Positions 1 through 8,494 of a stretch of DNA of 64,000 nucleotides are shown piece after piece. Source of the stretch: Isosphaeraceae bacterium (GTDB taxonomy: Bacteria; Planctomycetota; Planctomycetia; Isosphaerales; Isosphaeraceae); NCBI GenBank assembly GCA_026004735.1, contig BPJS01000001.1:3235641-3299640 (forward strand), in the 5' to 3' direction. The notes under the pieces were generated by a model. That model saw only the letters and a program-made list of their open reading frames with translations, had not been told where the DNA came from and made no database searches. The translations under genes were made by a program, and so were the position numbers. How positions within the stretch are numbered: the stretch's first letter is position 1; every line of letters begins with the position of its first letter.

Positions 1-900
1 GTGTGGGAGGCTGCGGTGATCGTCGGTCTGAACCCGGAGGCCCGCGAGGATCGGGCCGCTGGATCGCATTCTACGCCTGCGACGGCCCGGCTCTGGAGTT
101 TTGAGGAGCTGAAAGCGCATCTCGGGAAGCCGGGGCTGCGGATTTTGGATGCCCGTCCGAAGGAGGCGTACCAGGCAGGGCATCTACCGGGGGCGGTCTG
201 GGTCGATGTGGCGGCGGCCGAGAAGCTGGCCGCGACGCCGGCGGGTCTGAAGGATGCGGAGGCCTGGGCCGCCTGGGCTGCGCCGCTGGGCATCGGCCCC
301 GAGACCGAGGTGGTCGTCTACGATGATCAACGGCAATTGGCCGCCGCTCGAATCTGGTGGCTGTTGACCTATCTGGGGGTTGAGCGGGCCGGGTTGGTCG
401 ATGGCGGATACACGCTCTGGGCCAGCCAGGGACTGCCGGTGGCGATGGAGGCGACGGTGGTCGAGCCGAGGCCGTTCCAGGTCCGGTTTCAGAGTCAGCG
501 TCTTGCGGAGCGTGGCGAGGTGTTGGCAGCGCTGGGCAAGCCGGGTGTTCAGGTGCTGGACGCGCGGAGCCCGGCCGAATACGCCGGGGTGGATCGACGC
601 TCGAAGCGCTCGGGGCACATTCCGTCGGCGTGCAACCTGGAGTGGAAGAATCTGGTCGGCGACGACGGCCGTTTCGTTCCGCTGGACCAGGCCCGGGATC
701 TGCTCGGGGCGGCCCGGCTCCAGCCGGGAGGGACCGTGATCACCCACTGTCAGGGCGGAGGTCGGGCTTCGGTGGCCGCGTTTGTGCTCGAGCGGCTCGG
801 CTATGCGGCACGCAACTACTACGCGAGCTGGGGCGACTGGGGCAACGCCGAGGACACGCCGATCGAAGGCGAGACCGGACCGGCAAGTGAGCGAGGGTGA
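1..900 (+). CDS. Thiosulfate/3-mercaptopyruvate sulfurtransferase (tandem rhodanese)
   Basis: Two rhodanese domains, roughly residues 32-155 and 170-290. The C-terminal domain carries the active loop Cys-Gln-Gly-Gly-Gly-Arg-Ala with the catalytic cysteine at residue 250. The N-terminal domain has an aspartate in the equivalent place and is presumably structural, as usual in this family. The enzyme moves sulfane sulfur from thiosulfate or 3-mercaptopyruvate to cyanide or another thiophile. The loop differs from the classical TST and MST loops, so the donor cannot be named. The reading frame begins with a GTG at the very first base of the window, so the true start may lie upstream and the first 30 residues are uncertain. 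Its stop overlaps the next gene. Confidence 0.85.
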   Translation: MWEAAVIVGLNPEAREDRAAGSHSTPATARLWSFEELKAHLGKPGLRILDARPKEAYQAGHLPGAVWVDVAAAEKLAATPAGLKDAEAWAAWAAPLGIGPETEVVVYDDQRQLAAARIWWLLTYLGVERAGLVDGGYTLWASQGLPVAMEATVVEPRPFQVRFQSQRLAERGEVLAALGKPGVQVLDARSPAEYAGVDRRSKRSGHIPSACNLEWKNLVGDDGRFVPLDQARDLLGAARLQPGGTVITHCQGGGRASVAAFVLERLGYAARNYYASWGDWGNAEDTPIEGETGPASERG

Positions 901-1271
901 CGACCGTGCCGATGCTCATTGCGGCGGCGACGCGGGTCGAGGCCGCCGGCCATCCACCGAAGCAGATCGACGAATATGTCGGCCGGGTCAACACGGGCAC
1001 GACAGAGCTGTCGATCGCGCACATGCGCAGTCCGGCGGGCTGGTCCGAGCCGGGCCAGCGACCGACGTTTGACGAGTACACGGTGGTGCTGCGGGGACGG
1101 CTGCGGGTGGAGTCGGAGGCCGGGGTTGTGGAGGTCGCGGCCGGTCAGGCGGTCTTAGTCCGCGCGGGCGAGTGGGTTCGGTATGCGACGCCGGGACCGG
1201 AAGGAGCTGAGTACCTGGCGGTCTGTGTGCCGGCGTTCAGCCTGGAAGCGGCCCGGCGCGACCCGTCGTGA
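897..1271 (+). CDS. Small cupin-domain protein
   Basis: A 124-residue single-domain cupin. The core runs from about residue 30 to 115, with Pro-Thr-Phe-Asp-Glu-Tyr, then the G-x-L-x-V turn and a second motif containing Gly-Glu-Trp-Val-Arg-Tyr. Histidine ligands are mostly replaced in this copy, so metal binding is doubtful. The GTG start overlaps the stop of the sulfurtransferase as GTGA, which suggests translational coupling; an in-frame ATG at 912 is an alternative. The pairing hints at a sulfur- or small-molecule-related role, but no substrate can be assigned. A strong stem-loop follows the gene. Confidence 0.75.
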   Translation: MTTVPMLIAAATRVEAAGHPPKQIDEYVGRVNTGTTELSIAHMRSPAGWSEPGQRPTFDEYTVVLRGRLRVESEAGVVEVAAGQAVLVRAGEWVRYATPGPEGAEYLAVCVPAFSLEAARRDPS

Positions 1272-1305
1272 GATCAGCCGTCTCGAGAGAGATCTGGAAA
1301 GCCAA

Positions 1306-1342
1306 CCGCCGCGGCGAGAACCAGGGGTTCTCGCCGCGGCGG
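1306..1342. terminator. Perfect 17-bp stem-loop between convergent genes
   Basis: Bases 1306-1322 and 1326-1342 are exact reverse complements separated by a three-base loop. It lies 34 bases after the cupin stop and 43 bases after the stop of the leftward lysine-rich gene, so it could end both transcripts. No long T tract follows on either strand, so a purely intrinsic mechanism is uncertain. Confidence 0.55.
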
Positions 1343-1385
1343 GAGGAAATGGCTCACGAAGCCGGAGAACCGGCTGCGAATGGGC

Positions 1386-1466
1386 TCACTTGCTCTTCTT
1401 CTTGGGCGCGGCCTTCTTGGTCGTCTTGGCGGCGGCCTTCTTCGGAGCGCTCTTCTTCGCGGCCAT
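1386..1466 (-). CDS. 26-residue lysine/alanine-rich basic protein (histone H1-like)
   Basis: A complete tiny gene: ATG at 1466-1464, 26 codons, TGA at 1388-1386. The product is almost wholly Lys, Ala, Pro, Ser and Thr, with 12 lysines in Lys-Lys or Ala-Lys-Lys groups. This resembles the C-terminal tails of histone H1 and the Hc1-like chromatin proteins of Chlamydiae and Planctomycetes. A good ribosome site (GGAG, 7 bases before ATG) supports translation. Every lysine codon is AAG, fitting the host codon bias. The likely role, by analogy, is nucleic-acid binding or charge neutralisation. It could also be a degenerate low-complexity sequence, but the clean start, stop and ribosome site argue against this. 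Confidence 0.65.
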   Translation of the reverse strand: MAAKKSAPKKAAAKTTKKAAPKKKSK

Positions 1467-1793
1467 GATGGATCTCCGTACGATCAGTCACGCGGACTTG
1501 TGGAACATGACCGGCCCCAATCATCCGGTCATTCCCAACTAAGTAAATAAGATGGTATGTGGCGGTCGTCAAGAGAGTTTAGGGGTTTGGCGCGCGATTT
1601 TGTCGAGTTTTTTCCGATGACGTCCGCTCACATGAGGGCGCGAGCTTGCGGCGATTGGTCGAGGTGGGTCTGAGGCTGGCCGGCGGGGATCGGATGCCGG
1701 GTGTGGAGCCGAGGCTTGCGATGCCGAGGCGGGCGGCTTAGCCTCGGACGCGCAGGGCGTGCCTGCTGAGGGCGAGGCCGCGGAGACAGCGCG
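1467..1793. other. Gene-free stretch; promoter side of the lysine-rich gene
   Basis: No convincing gene. The left part, including an AT-rich patch near 1537-1560, is the upstream region of the leftward lysine-rich gene. The right part contains only GC-rich sequence and the ribosome site (GGAG at 1781-1784) of the next rightward gene. Confidence 0.5.
1507..1532. promoter_or_regulatory. 8-bp inverted repeat upstream of the lysine-rich gene
   Basis: ATGACCGG at 1507-1514 and CCGGTCAT at 1525-1532 are perfect complements around a 10-base spacer. The element sits 41-66 bases upstream of the ATG at 1466, next to an AT-rich patch. It could be an operator or a 5' leader hairpin; which one is unknown. 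Confidence 0.35.
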
Positions 1794-4187
1794 ATGCGGA
1801 ACGTGGGTTGGTTGCTGGGGAGCCTGGTGGCAGGCTGGCTCTGGGTCGCTCACGCCTGGAGTCAAGAAGCGGGACCGCTGCCCGGGACGCGGCCGCTGAC
1901 CGACCAGGGCGACCTGGCCATGCGGATGGTCGAGGGCGTGGACCGGTTCTTGGTGCGAAAGACGGGCGAGTCGGTCGCGGGGCGGGCGCGATACTGGCAG
2001 CGAGAGCTGGGGTCGGACGAGGGCTATGCCCGGTCGATCGAGGCGAATCGGCGGTGGCTGGCGGTGAGGCTGGGGGTGCGGGATCGGCGTGTCGAGCCTG
2101 GCGAAGATGCGCTGGCGCTGCCGGGTGGGGATCGTCCGATGGTGGCTGGACCAACGGTGCTGCTGGGTCAACGGGTTGAGTTCGGACCGATCGCCTGGCC
2201 GGTGATGGGGGACGTGGTCGCCGAGGGATACGAGGTCCGGCCGGTGTGGGCGACCGGTTCGGCAACGGCCACGGTGATTCTGATACCGGATGCCGACGAT
2301 CCGCCTGAAGCGCTACTGGGGCTGGTGGAGGCGTCGTACACGGCGGTGCCGGTGGCGATTCGCCTGGCCGAGAGCGGATGCCGGGTGATCGTCGTCGGGC
2401 TGGTGGACCGGACACTTGCGCCCCGAAATGGTCGGGCGCGGTTGACGAATCGGGAATACGTGCAACGGCCGGCGTATGAGCTGGGTCGGACGCTAGCTGG
2501 CTACGAGACCCAGATGGTTCTGGCGCTGGTCGATCGCCTGAAGGGCGGCCCGGGGTCGGGGCGGTTGGGTGTGGCGGGGTTTGGCGAGGGGGGGATGATC
2601 GCTCTGTATGCGGCGGCCCTGGATCCGCGGATTGACGCTGCGCTGGTGAGCGGGGCATTTGACTCGCGGCTCGGTACCTGGCGTGAGCCGGTGGATCGCA
2701 ACGTGTTCGGGTTGCTCGAACGGATGGGCGGGGCCGAGCTGGCGAGTCTGGTGGCGCCGCGGCCGCTGGTCGTCGAGGCCTGCGGCTGGCCGGCCGTTGA
2801 AGTGGCCCCCGGTCAGGGAGGCGCGCCCGGGCGGCTAGCGACCCCGACCCTCTCTGAAGTCCGCAGCGAGCTGGAGCGAGCCCGATCGCTGGTGCCGCCC
2901 GGATCTCCGCTGGAGTTCGTCTGTTCGGGTGAGGCCGGCGACGGACCATCGGGAACCGACCCCGCGCTGGCCGCGTTGCTCGGCTTTCTGAATCCTGACC
3001 TGCGGCTTGCTCCGCCGACGGTAGAAGCCGAGGCCGTTCCGAAGCCCGAGCCGGAGACGCTTGCCAGACGGATCGCCGCGCGGCAATCCCGCTGGATTCA
3101 TCAGCTCGATCGCCACACCCAGCAGCTTCTGGACGCAAGCCCGAACGTCCGCGCTGAGTTCATGAAGGATCTGGACGCGTCGAGCCTGGAGGCGTTCGAG
3201 CGCTCGGCGGAGGCGTACCGAGAGCGTTTTGAGCGCGAGGTGATCGGCCGGTTCGACGAGCCGCTGCTCGATCCCGATCCGCGGAGCCGTAAGTCGTTCG
3301 AGACCGAGGCCGTGAGCGGTTACGAGGTGGTGCTCGATGTCTGGCCGGACGTGTTTGCGTATGGGATTCTGGTCGTGCCGAAGGATGTGAAGGCCGGGGA
3401 GCGGCGGCCGGTGGTGGTCTGTCAGCATGGCCTGGAGGGCCGGCCGCAGGACGTGGCCCATCCGGAGGTGAACAACCCCGCCTACAATCAGTTTGCCCTC
3501 CGGCTGGCCGAACGGGGATTCGTTACGTTTGCGCCGCAAAATCTTTACATCGGCGGCGACCGGTTCCGCACACTTCAGCGCAAGGCCAACCCGCTCGGCA
3601 AGACGCTCTTCTCGGTGATAGTGCCCCAGCACCGGCAGATCGTCGGCTGGCTCAAGACGCTGCCGTTTGTCGACCCGAGTCGGATTGGCTTCTACGGCCT
3701 TTCGTACGGTGGGAAATCGGCGATGCGGATCCCGCCGCTGGTGCCCGATTATTGTCTGTCGATCTGTTCGGCCGACTTCAACGAGTGGGTCTGGAAGAAC
3801 ACCTCGACCCGGAGTCCGTATTCGTACGTCTGGACGGGGGAATACGAGATCTTCGAGTGGGACCTGGGTTCGACGTTCAACTACGCCGAGATGGCCGCGC
3901 TGATCGCTCCGCGGCCGTTCATGGTCGAGCGGGGTCACTTCGACGGGGTGGCCCCCGACGAGATGGTGGCCTACGAATTCGCCAAGGTCCGGCACCTCTA
4001 CCGTGCTCGGTTGAAGCTGCCAGCGGACCGCTGCCGGATTGAGTGGTTCGTCGGGCCGCACACGATCCACGGGGTGGGCACGTTTGAGTTTCTGCATCAT
4101 CATCTGAACTGGCCGATCCGGCCCGATCAACCGATCGTGCCGTTGGACAGACCGGCGAACGGATCTCCGTTGAGGCCCAACCGATGA
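1794..4187 (+). CDS. Secreted tandem alpha/beta hydrolase (esterase-like)
   Basis: 797 residues with an N-terminal signal peptide ending near Ala-Trp-Ser-Gln. Two alpha/beta-hydrolase-like halves are visible. The first (about 90-330) has a nucleophile elbow Gly-Phe-Gly-Glu-Gly-Gly, with Glu265 where serine is expected, so it is probably inactive. The second (about 400-790) has Gly-Leu-Ser637-Tyr-Gly-Gly, an Asp-Gly-Val-Ala region and a late Pro-His756-Thr-Ile-His759 segment, consistent with a working Ser-Asp-His triad. The C-terminal half resembles the acetyl-xylan-esterase/dienelactone-hydrolase group. ATG at 1794 is preceded by GGAG. The stop overlaps the GH32 gene as ATGA, so it likely acts on a carbohydrate ester outside the cytoplasm. 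The exact substrate is unknown. Confidence 0.75.
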   Translation: MRNVGWLLGSLVAGWLWVAHAWSQEAGPLPGTRPLTDQGDLAMRMVEGVDRFLVRKTGESVAGRARYWQRELGSDEGYARSIEANRRWLAVRLGVRDRRVEPGEDALALPGGDRPMVAGPTVLLGQRVEFGPIAWPVMGDVVAEGYEVRPVWATGSATATVILIPDADDPPEALLGLVEASYTAVPVAIRLAESGCRVIVVGLVDRTLAPRNGRARLTNREYVQRPAYELGRTLAGYETQMVLALVDRLKGGPGSGRLGVAGFGEGGMIALYAAALDPRIDAALVSGAFDSRLGTWREPVDRNVFGLLERMGGAELASLVAPRPLVVEACGWPAVEVAPGQGGAPGRLATPTLSEVRSELERARSLVPPGSPLEFVCSGEAGDGPSGTDPALAALLGFLNPDLRLAPPTVEAEAVPKPEPETLARRIAARQSRWIHQLDRHTQQLLDASPNVRAEFMKDLDASSLEAFERSAEAYRERFEREVIGRFDEPLLDPDPRSRKSFETEAVSGYEVVLDVWPDVFAYGILVVPKDVKAGERRPVVVCQHGLEGRPQDVAHPEVNNPAYNQFALRLAERGFVTFAPQNLYIGGDRFRTLQRKANPLGKTLFSVIVPQHRQIVGWLKTLPFVDPSRIGFYGLSYGGKSAMRIPPLVPDYCLSICSADFNEWVWKNTSTRSPYSYVWTGEYEIFEWDLGSTFNYAEMAALIAPRPFMVERGHFDGVAPDEMVAYEFAKVRHLYRARLKLPADRCRIEWFVGPHTIHGVGTFEFLHHHLNWPIRPDQPIVPLDRPANGSPLRPNR

Positions 4188-5734
4188 GGCGGTACGTGTG
4201 GGTGATCGGGTCGGTGGTGGCAAGCTGGGGCGTGGCGGCCGCGGCTGGTCAGGATGAGGCCGCCGAGCGGGAGTCGTTACTCGCCCGAGCCAACGCAGCG
4301 GTAGCCGCAGCCGCGGCGCGGGTTGAGAACGACCCGTCGCGGCCGGTTTTCCACATCCTGCCGGCGGCTGGCTGGCTCAACGACCCCAACGGCTTGCTCC
4401 GCCACGACGGCTGGTATCACGTCTTCTTCCAGCACAACCCCTACGGCGACGAGTGGGGCCATATGCACTGGGGCCACGTCCGCAGCCGCGACCTGGTCCG
4501 CTGGGAACGCCTGCCGATTGCGCTCTGGCCGACGAAGTCGCTGGGCGAAGATCACGTCTTCTCAGGCTCGGCGGTGGTGCGGAAGGACGGAACGCCGATG
4601 CTCTTTTACACCAGCATCAGCGGCCACCGTCCGCCCGAGCAGTGGGCGGCTATCCCAGAAGACGCCGATCTGGTCACCTGGCGGAAGCACCCGTCGAACC
4701 CGATCCTCACCGAATCGATCCACGGCGGCAGCAGGATTTACGAGTGGCGCGACCCGTACGTCTTCCGCCATGGGGAGGCAACCTACCTGGTTTGCGGCGG
4801 CAACCTGAACGCCAGCCAGGGCGGCCAGGGTGCGGTCTTTCTGTATCGGGCCGACGACGACACGCTGACGAAGTGGAGCTACCGGGGCGTCGTCTTCACC
4901 CACCCCGACCCCGAGGTGAAGAACGTCGAGTGTCCGATTCTGTTTCCGCTCGACGGTCGGTTTGTGCTCATCACCTCTCAGGGCCAGCCCGTCGACTGGT
5001 TTGTGGGCGAGTTCGACCCGGAGACTCCGTCGTTCACCCCGACGGCTCGGGGCAAGATCGACGATGGGCAGGTCTACGCGCCGAGCGTGCTCGTCGAGGG
5101 TGTCGAGCGACCGATTCTGTTCGGCTGGATCAATGGCGTCCCTTCCGGCAAGGGCTGGCGCCATTGTCTGACGCTGCCGCGCCAGCTATCGATCGGCCGG
5201 CTGGACGGCCGCCTCAAGCAGATGCCCTACACGCAGCTCCGCGAGCTGATCGATGCCGACTTACCCGATCGCCACCTGTTCCGCGATTCGATCGAGGGCC
5301 GCGAACTCCTCGGCCCCGAGTGGTCTGGCGACTCGCTCTGGCTCCAGGTGTCGCTCGATCCTGGGAAGGCCCGCGCCGTTGGGCTCGACCTGCTGGTGTC
5401 CGACGACGGCACCGGCGGCGTCCCGATCCGGTTCGACGGCCGTTCGTTGGAAGTGGCCGGAACGAAGGCGGAAGTTCCGCTTCAGCCTGGCGAATCGCTC
5501 CATCTGGCGATTTATCTGGATCGGTCGATTCTGGAAGTGGTGAGCCTCCGGGGCGAAGCCGCCTCCATCGCCGGCACCAACACCCCTGCCGATGGCTCAG
5601 CTTGGATCTCCCGCGTTGTCGACTTCGACCCCGCACGCACCCGCGTGGCGCTCCGGGCCGAGGGCGGCTCCTCCGGTCGGATCGAGATCCGCCACGCGTA
5701 CAGGATGAAGCCGGCGTGGGTTACGGGTCGGTAG
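4184..5734 (+). CDS. Glycoside hydrolase family 32 (fructan beta-fructosidase/levanase type)
   Basis: 516 residues with a signal peptide (hydrophobic to about residue 21, then Ala-Ala-Gly-Gln). All three GH32 signatures are present: Trp-Leu-Asn-Asp-Pro-Asn-Gly with nucleophile Asp67, Trp-Arg-Asp190-Pro with the transition-state stabiliser, and Val-Glu249-Cys-Pro with the acid/base. A C-terminal beta-sandwich occupies about 370-505. The enzyme should release fructose from inulin, levan or sucrose outside the cytoplasm. It overlaps the upstream esterase by four bases, so the two are probably co-translated. No fructose transporter or kinase lies next to it. Invertase versus exo-levanase cannot be decided from sequence. 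Confidence 0.92.
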   Translation: MRRYVWVIGSVVASWGVAAAAGQDEAAERESLLARANAAVAAAAARVENDPSRPVFHILPAAGWLNDPNGLLRHDGWYHVFFQHNPYGDEWGHMHWGHVRSRDLVRWERLPIALWPTKSLGEDHVFSGSAVVRKDGTPMLFYTSISGHRPPEQWAAIPEDADLVTWRKHPSNPILTESIHGGSRIYEWRDPYVFRHGEATYLVCGGNLNASQGGQGAVFLYRADDDTLTKWSYRGVVFTHPDPEVKNVECPILFPLDGRFVLITSQGQPVDWFVGEFDPETPSFTPTARGKIDDGQVYAPSVLVEGVERPILFGWINGVPSGKGWRHCLTLPRQLSIGRLDGRLKQMPYTQLRELIDADLPDRHLFRDSIEGRELLGPEWSGDSLWLQVSLDPGKARAVGLDLLVSDDGTGGVPIRFDGRSLEVAGTKAEVPLQPGESLHLAIYLDRSILEVVSLRGEAASIAGTNTPADGSAWISRVVDFDPARTRVALRAEGGSSGRIEIRHAYRMKPAWVTGR

Positions 5735-5749
5735 CCGTCGGCCCTGCCC

Positions 5750-5772
5750 CGCCTATAAATAAAGGATAGGCG
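5750..5772. terminator. Possible weak terminator hairpin
   Basis: CGCCTAT at 5750-5756 pairs perfectly with ATAGGCG at 5766-5772 around an AT-rich nine-base loop. It starts 16 bases after the GH32 stop. The stem is short and no T tract follows, so support is modest. Confidence 0.3.
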
Positions 5773-5825
5773 CTTGGCCTCATCTGGCCGGGCCATCCCC
5801 GATCCGCCTCCGCTCATCTGGCCCC

Positions 5826-6902
5826 ATGTCCACCTTCGTTACCCCCTCGACGCTGCCGTCCACAACCGCCCCCAACCCCGCCGGCTACGATGCGCTCCTG
5901 GTCGTCAGTTTCGGTGGGCCGGAAGGGCCGGACGACGTGATGCCGTTTCTCGAGAACGTCACCCGGGGACGGAACATCCCCCGGGAGAGGCTCCTGGAGG
6001 TCGCCGAACATTATCACCATTTTGGCGGGAAAAGTCCGATCAACGACCAGGTGCGCGAGCTGCTCGCCGCGCTGCGGCCCGAGCTGGACCGCCGAGGTAT
6101 TGGGCTACCGCTTTATTGGGGCAATCGCAACTGGCATCCGCTGCTGGCTGACACCGTGCGTGCGATGACCGCGGCCGGCCATCGCCGGGCGTTGGCAGTT
6201 GTGCTGGCTGCGTACAGTTCGTATTCGAGCTGCCGTCAATACCGCGAAAACGTCTCTGGCGCGGCCGACGCCGCCGGGCCCGAGGCTCCGCAGTTTGACA
6301 AGATGCGCGTCTTCTACAACCACCCCGACTTCGTTGCGGCCAACGCCGACCGCGTCCGCGAGGCCATCGCGGCCCTGCCCGAATCGGCCCGAGGCAGGTT
6401 CCATATGGCTTTTACGGCCCATAGCATTCCGGCGAGCATGGCGGCCGGCTGCGACTACGAGAAGCAATTGACCGAGACGAGTCGGCTGGTGGCCGAGGAA
6501 CTCGGTCTGCCCCGGGAGCGGTGGAAGCTGGTCTATCAGTCGCGGAGCGGCCGGCCCGAAGATCCGTGGCTGGAACCCGACATTCTCGACCACATCGACG
6601 CCCTGCACGCCCAGGGTGTTCGGGATCTGGTGATTGCGCCGATCGGCTTCTTGTCGGACCACATGGAGATTCTCTACGACTTGGACCACGAGGCCCGGCA
6701 GCGATGCGCCGAGCGGGGCTTGCGGATGGTTCGCGCGGCCACGGTCGGCACGCACCCCCGGTTCGTTGCCATGCTCGGCGAGTTGATTGCCGAGCGGATG
6801 GCCGGGTCGGCCGTTCGCCGCGCGATCGGGCAGTATCCGGCCAACCACGATGTGTGTCCGGTCGGTTGCTGTCCGGCACCTGGGCGGCCAGCGCGGACTT
6901 GA
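5826..6902 (+). CDS. hemH: Ferrochelatase, actinobacterial/coproporphyrin type with Fe-S cysteines
   Basis: 358 residues. It inserts ferrous iron into a porphyrin in the last stages of haem synthesis. Visible features are the N-terminal Ser-Phe-Gly-Gly-Pro-Glu, catalytic His199 in His-Ser-Ile-Pro, and Glu281 in Ser-Asp-His-Met-Glu-Ile. The C-terminus has Cys344, Cys348 and Cys349, and an internal Cys136 lies in Ser-Ser-Cys-Arg-Gln-Tyr. This cysteine set resembles the [2Fe-2S]-binding ferrochelatases of Actinobacteria, whose members use coproporphyrin III (family knowledge). By that similarity the enzyme may be CpfC rather than a protoporphyrin ferrochelatase. No other haem gene is adjacent. 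Confidence 0.9.
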   Translation: MSTFVTPSTLPSTTAPNPAGYDALLVVSFGGPEGPDDVMPFLENVTRGRNIPRERLLEVAEHYHHFGGKSPINDQVRELLAALRPELDRRGIGLPLYWGNRNWHPLLADTVRAMTAAGHRRALAVVLAAYSSYSSCRQYRENVSGAADAAGPEAPQFDKMRVFYNHPDFVAANADRVREAIAALPESARGRFHMAFTAHSIPASMAAGCDYEKQLTETSRLVAEELGLPRERWKLVYQSRSGRPEDPWLEPDILDHIDALHAQGVRDLVIAPIGFLSDHMEILYDLDHEARQRCAERGLRMVRAATVGTHPRFVAMLGELIAERMAGSAVRRAIGQYPANHDVCPVGCCPAPGRPART

Positions 6903-7170
6903 ACGACCGTTCCAACGCCCGGACCCGCCCACAATCGAATCGTCTCCGACCCTGACGACACACCGGATTTCGACGTGTGGCGAGGTCCCGAGCGGACGTG
7001 GGCTGAGGCCCGAGGATCGGGCATCGGACGATGGCCCGCGTCGAGGCAGGAAGTCCAACGGCCGAGCCCGCTCAGGCGCCTGTTGCGGGCTTCCATCTGG
7101 CAGGGGAGAGCCGACCCGTTCTACGATCACTACGCGCGGGCTGACAAACCGCTTCGGGAGGTGATCGCCG

Positions 7171-8460
7171 ATGTTGCTCCGTCGCTGGTTGATTTTGGGG
7201 CTCGTGGTTGGGCTGTGGGCCGGTCGGGCTGACGCTCAGGGATTGCCGGCCGAGGAAGCCGGGGCGCTGGGGTTCGACGCGGCCAAGCTCTCCGAGGTGA
7301 CGGACCTGCTCGAGCGAAACGTTCGCGAGGGCCGGTTTGCCGGAATCTCGGCGCTGGTGGCGCGCCAGGGTCGTGTGGTGCTGCTGACGGCGGCCGGACA
7401 GGCGGACCGCGAAGCGGGCGAGCCGATGGCTCCCGATACGATCGTCCGGATCGCCTCGATGACCAAGCCGATCACCTCGGTGGCGGCGATGATCCTGGTT
7501 GACGAAGGCCGGCTCGAGCTGGATGCGCCAGTGGCGCGGTACCTGCCCGAGTTTGAACGGATGAAGGTGTTGGCGGACGAGTCGGGTCCGTCGATCGTGG
7601 ACGCGAACCGCCCGATCACGGTGCGGCACCTGCTGACCCATACCTCGGGCATATCGTATCGGTTTGTCGGCCATCCGGTCCTGGGACCGATCTTTGTGGA
7701 ACATGCCGTCTCGGACGGGTTGTCGGAGACGACCGGGACGCTGGCCGACAACGTGAAGCGGATCGCGCGGGTTCCGCTGGTCGGTGAGCCGGGCAGCCAA
7801 TGGCACTATGGGCTGAACACCGATGTTCTAGGCCGGGTGATCGAGGTGGTGTCGGGCCAGTCGCTCGACGCGTTCTTCCGCGAGCGGATCTTCGAACCGC
7901 TGGGGATGGTCGATACGCACTTTGTTCTGCCCGCGGAGAAGCGGCCCCGGCTGGCGGCCGTCTACGGCATCGAGAACGACCGGCCCCTGGAGCGTCGGCC
8001 GGCGCTGCTGATTCAACGCGGTCCGCTGGTCTACTCGACGACCTACCCGGTCTGGGACGACAACGCCGGTTTCTACTCAGGCGGTGCTGGGCTGGTCTCG
8101 ACGCTGGCCGACTATGCCCGATTTCTCCAGATGGTGCTCAACGGTGGCGAACTCGACGGCGTGCGCATCCTGAAGCCGGAGACGGTCGAGGCGATGACCC
8201 GAAACCAGATCGGCGACCTGGCGATGAGCATCGGCAGCCACGGCACGGCCTTTGGATACGGCTTCGGTGTCGTGACCGACGCCGGCACGGGGCCGCTCCC
8301 GGTCGGCACGTTTTCCTGGGGCGGCTTCTTCTCGACTTATTTCTGGGTCGATCCCCGCAACGAACTGATCGGGATCGTCTTCACCCAGACCCACCCGGCC
8401 GGGGCAAACTCTCTGGTGGTCGACTTTCAACGCATGGTCTACGAGGCACTGGAGCACTAA
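7171..8460 (+). CDS. Serine hydrolase of the beta-lactamase/class C-like esterase family
   Basis: 429 residues with a signal peptide ending near Ala-Asp-Ala-Gln. The catalytic Ser96-Met-Thr-Lys99 motif and a Tyr213-containing second motif (Tyr-Gly-Leu-Asn) are in the expected places. A His-Gly-Thr-Ala-Phe-Gly-Tyr-Gly segment near residue 355 replaces the Lys-Thr-Gly box. This pattern is typical of family VIII esterases and penicillin-binding-like proteins rather than of true beta-lactamases. It probably acts in the periplasm on an ester or peptide-like substrate. The 268 bases upstream contain no gene. Confidence 0.85.
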   Translation: MLLRRWLILGLVVGLWAGRADAQGLPAEEAGALGFDAAKLSEVTDLLERNVREGRFAGISALVARQGRVVLLTAAGQADREAGEPMAPDTIVRIASMTKPITSVAAMILVDEGRLELDAPVARYLPEFERMKVLADESGPSIVDANRPITVRHLLTHTSGISYRFVGHPVLGPIFVEHAVSDGLSETTGTLADNVKRIARVPLVGEPGSQWHYGLNTDVLGRVIEVVSGQSLDAFFRERIFEPLGMVDTHFVLPAEKRPRLAAVYGIENDRPLERRPALLIQRGPLVYSTTYPVWDDNAGFYSGGAGLVSTLADYARFLQMVLNGGELDGVRILKPETVEAMTRNQIGDLAMSIGSHGTAFGYGFGVVTDAGTGPLPVGTFSWGGFFSTYFWVDPRNELIGIVFTQTHPAGANSLVVDFQRMVYEALEH

Positions 8461-8494
8461 GCGACTTCTCCTCCCGAGGCGAACCCGACTGATC

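Noticed and set aside
1738-3138. Long Pro/Arg/Ser-rich minus-strand frame opposite the tandem hydrolase
   Set aside because: Composition is typical of a shadow frame, and the plus strand has a signal peptide and hydrolase motifs.
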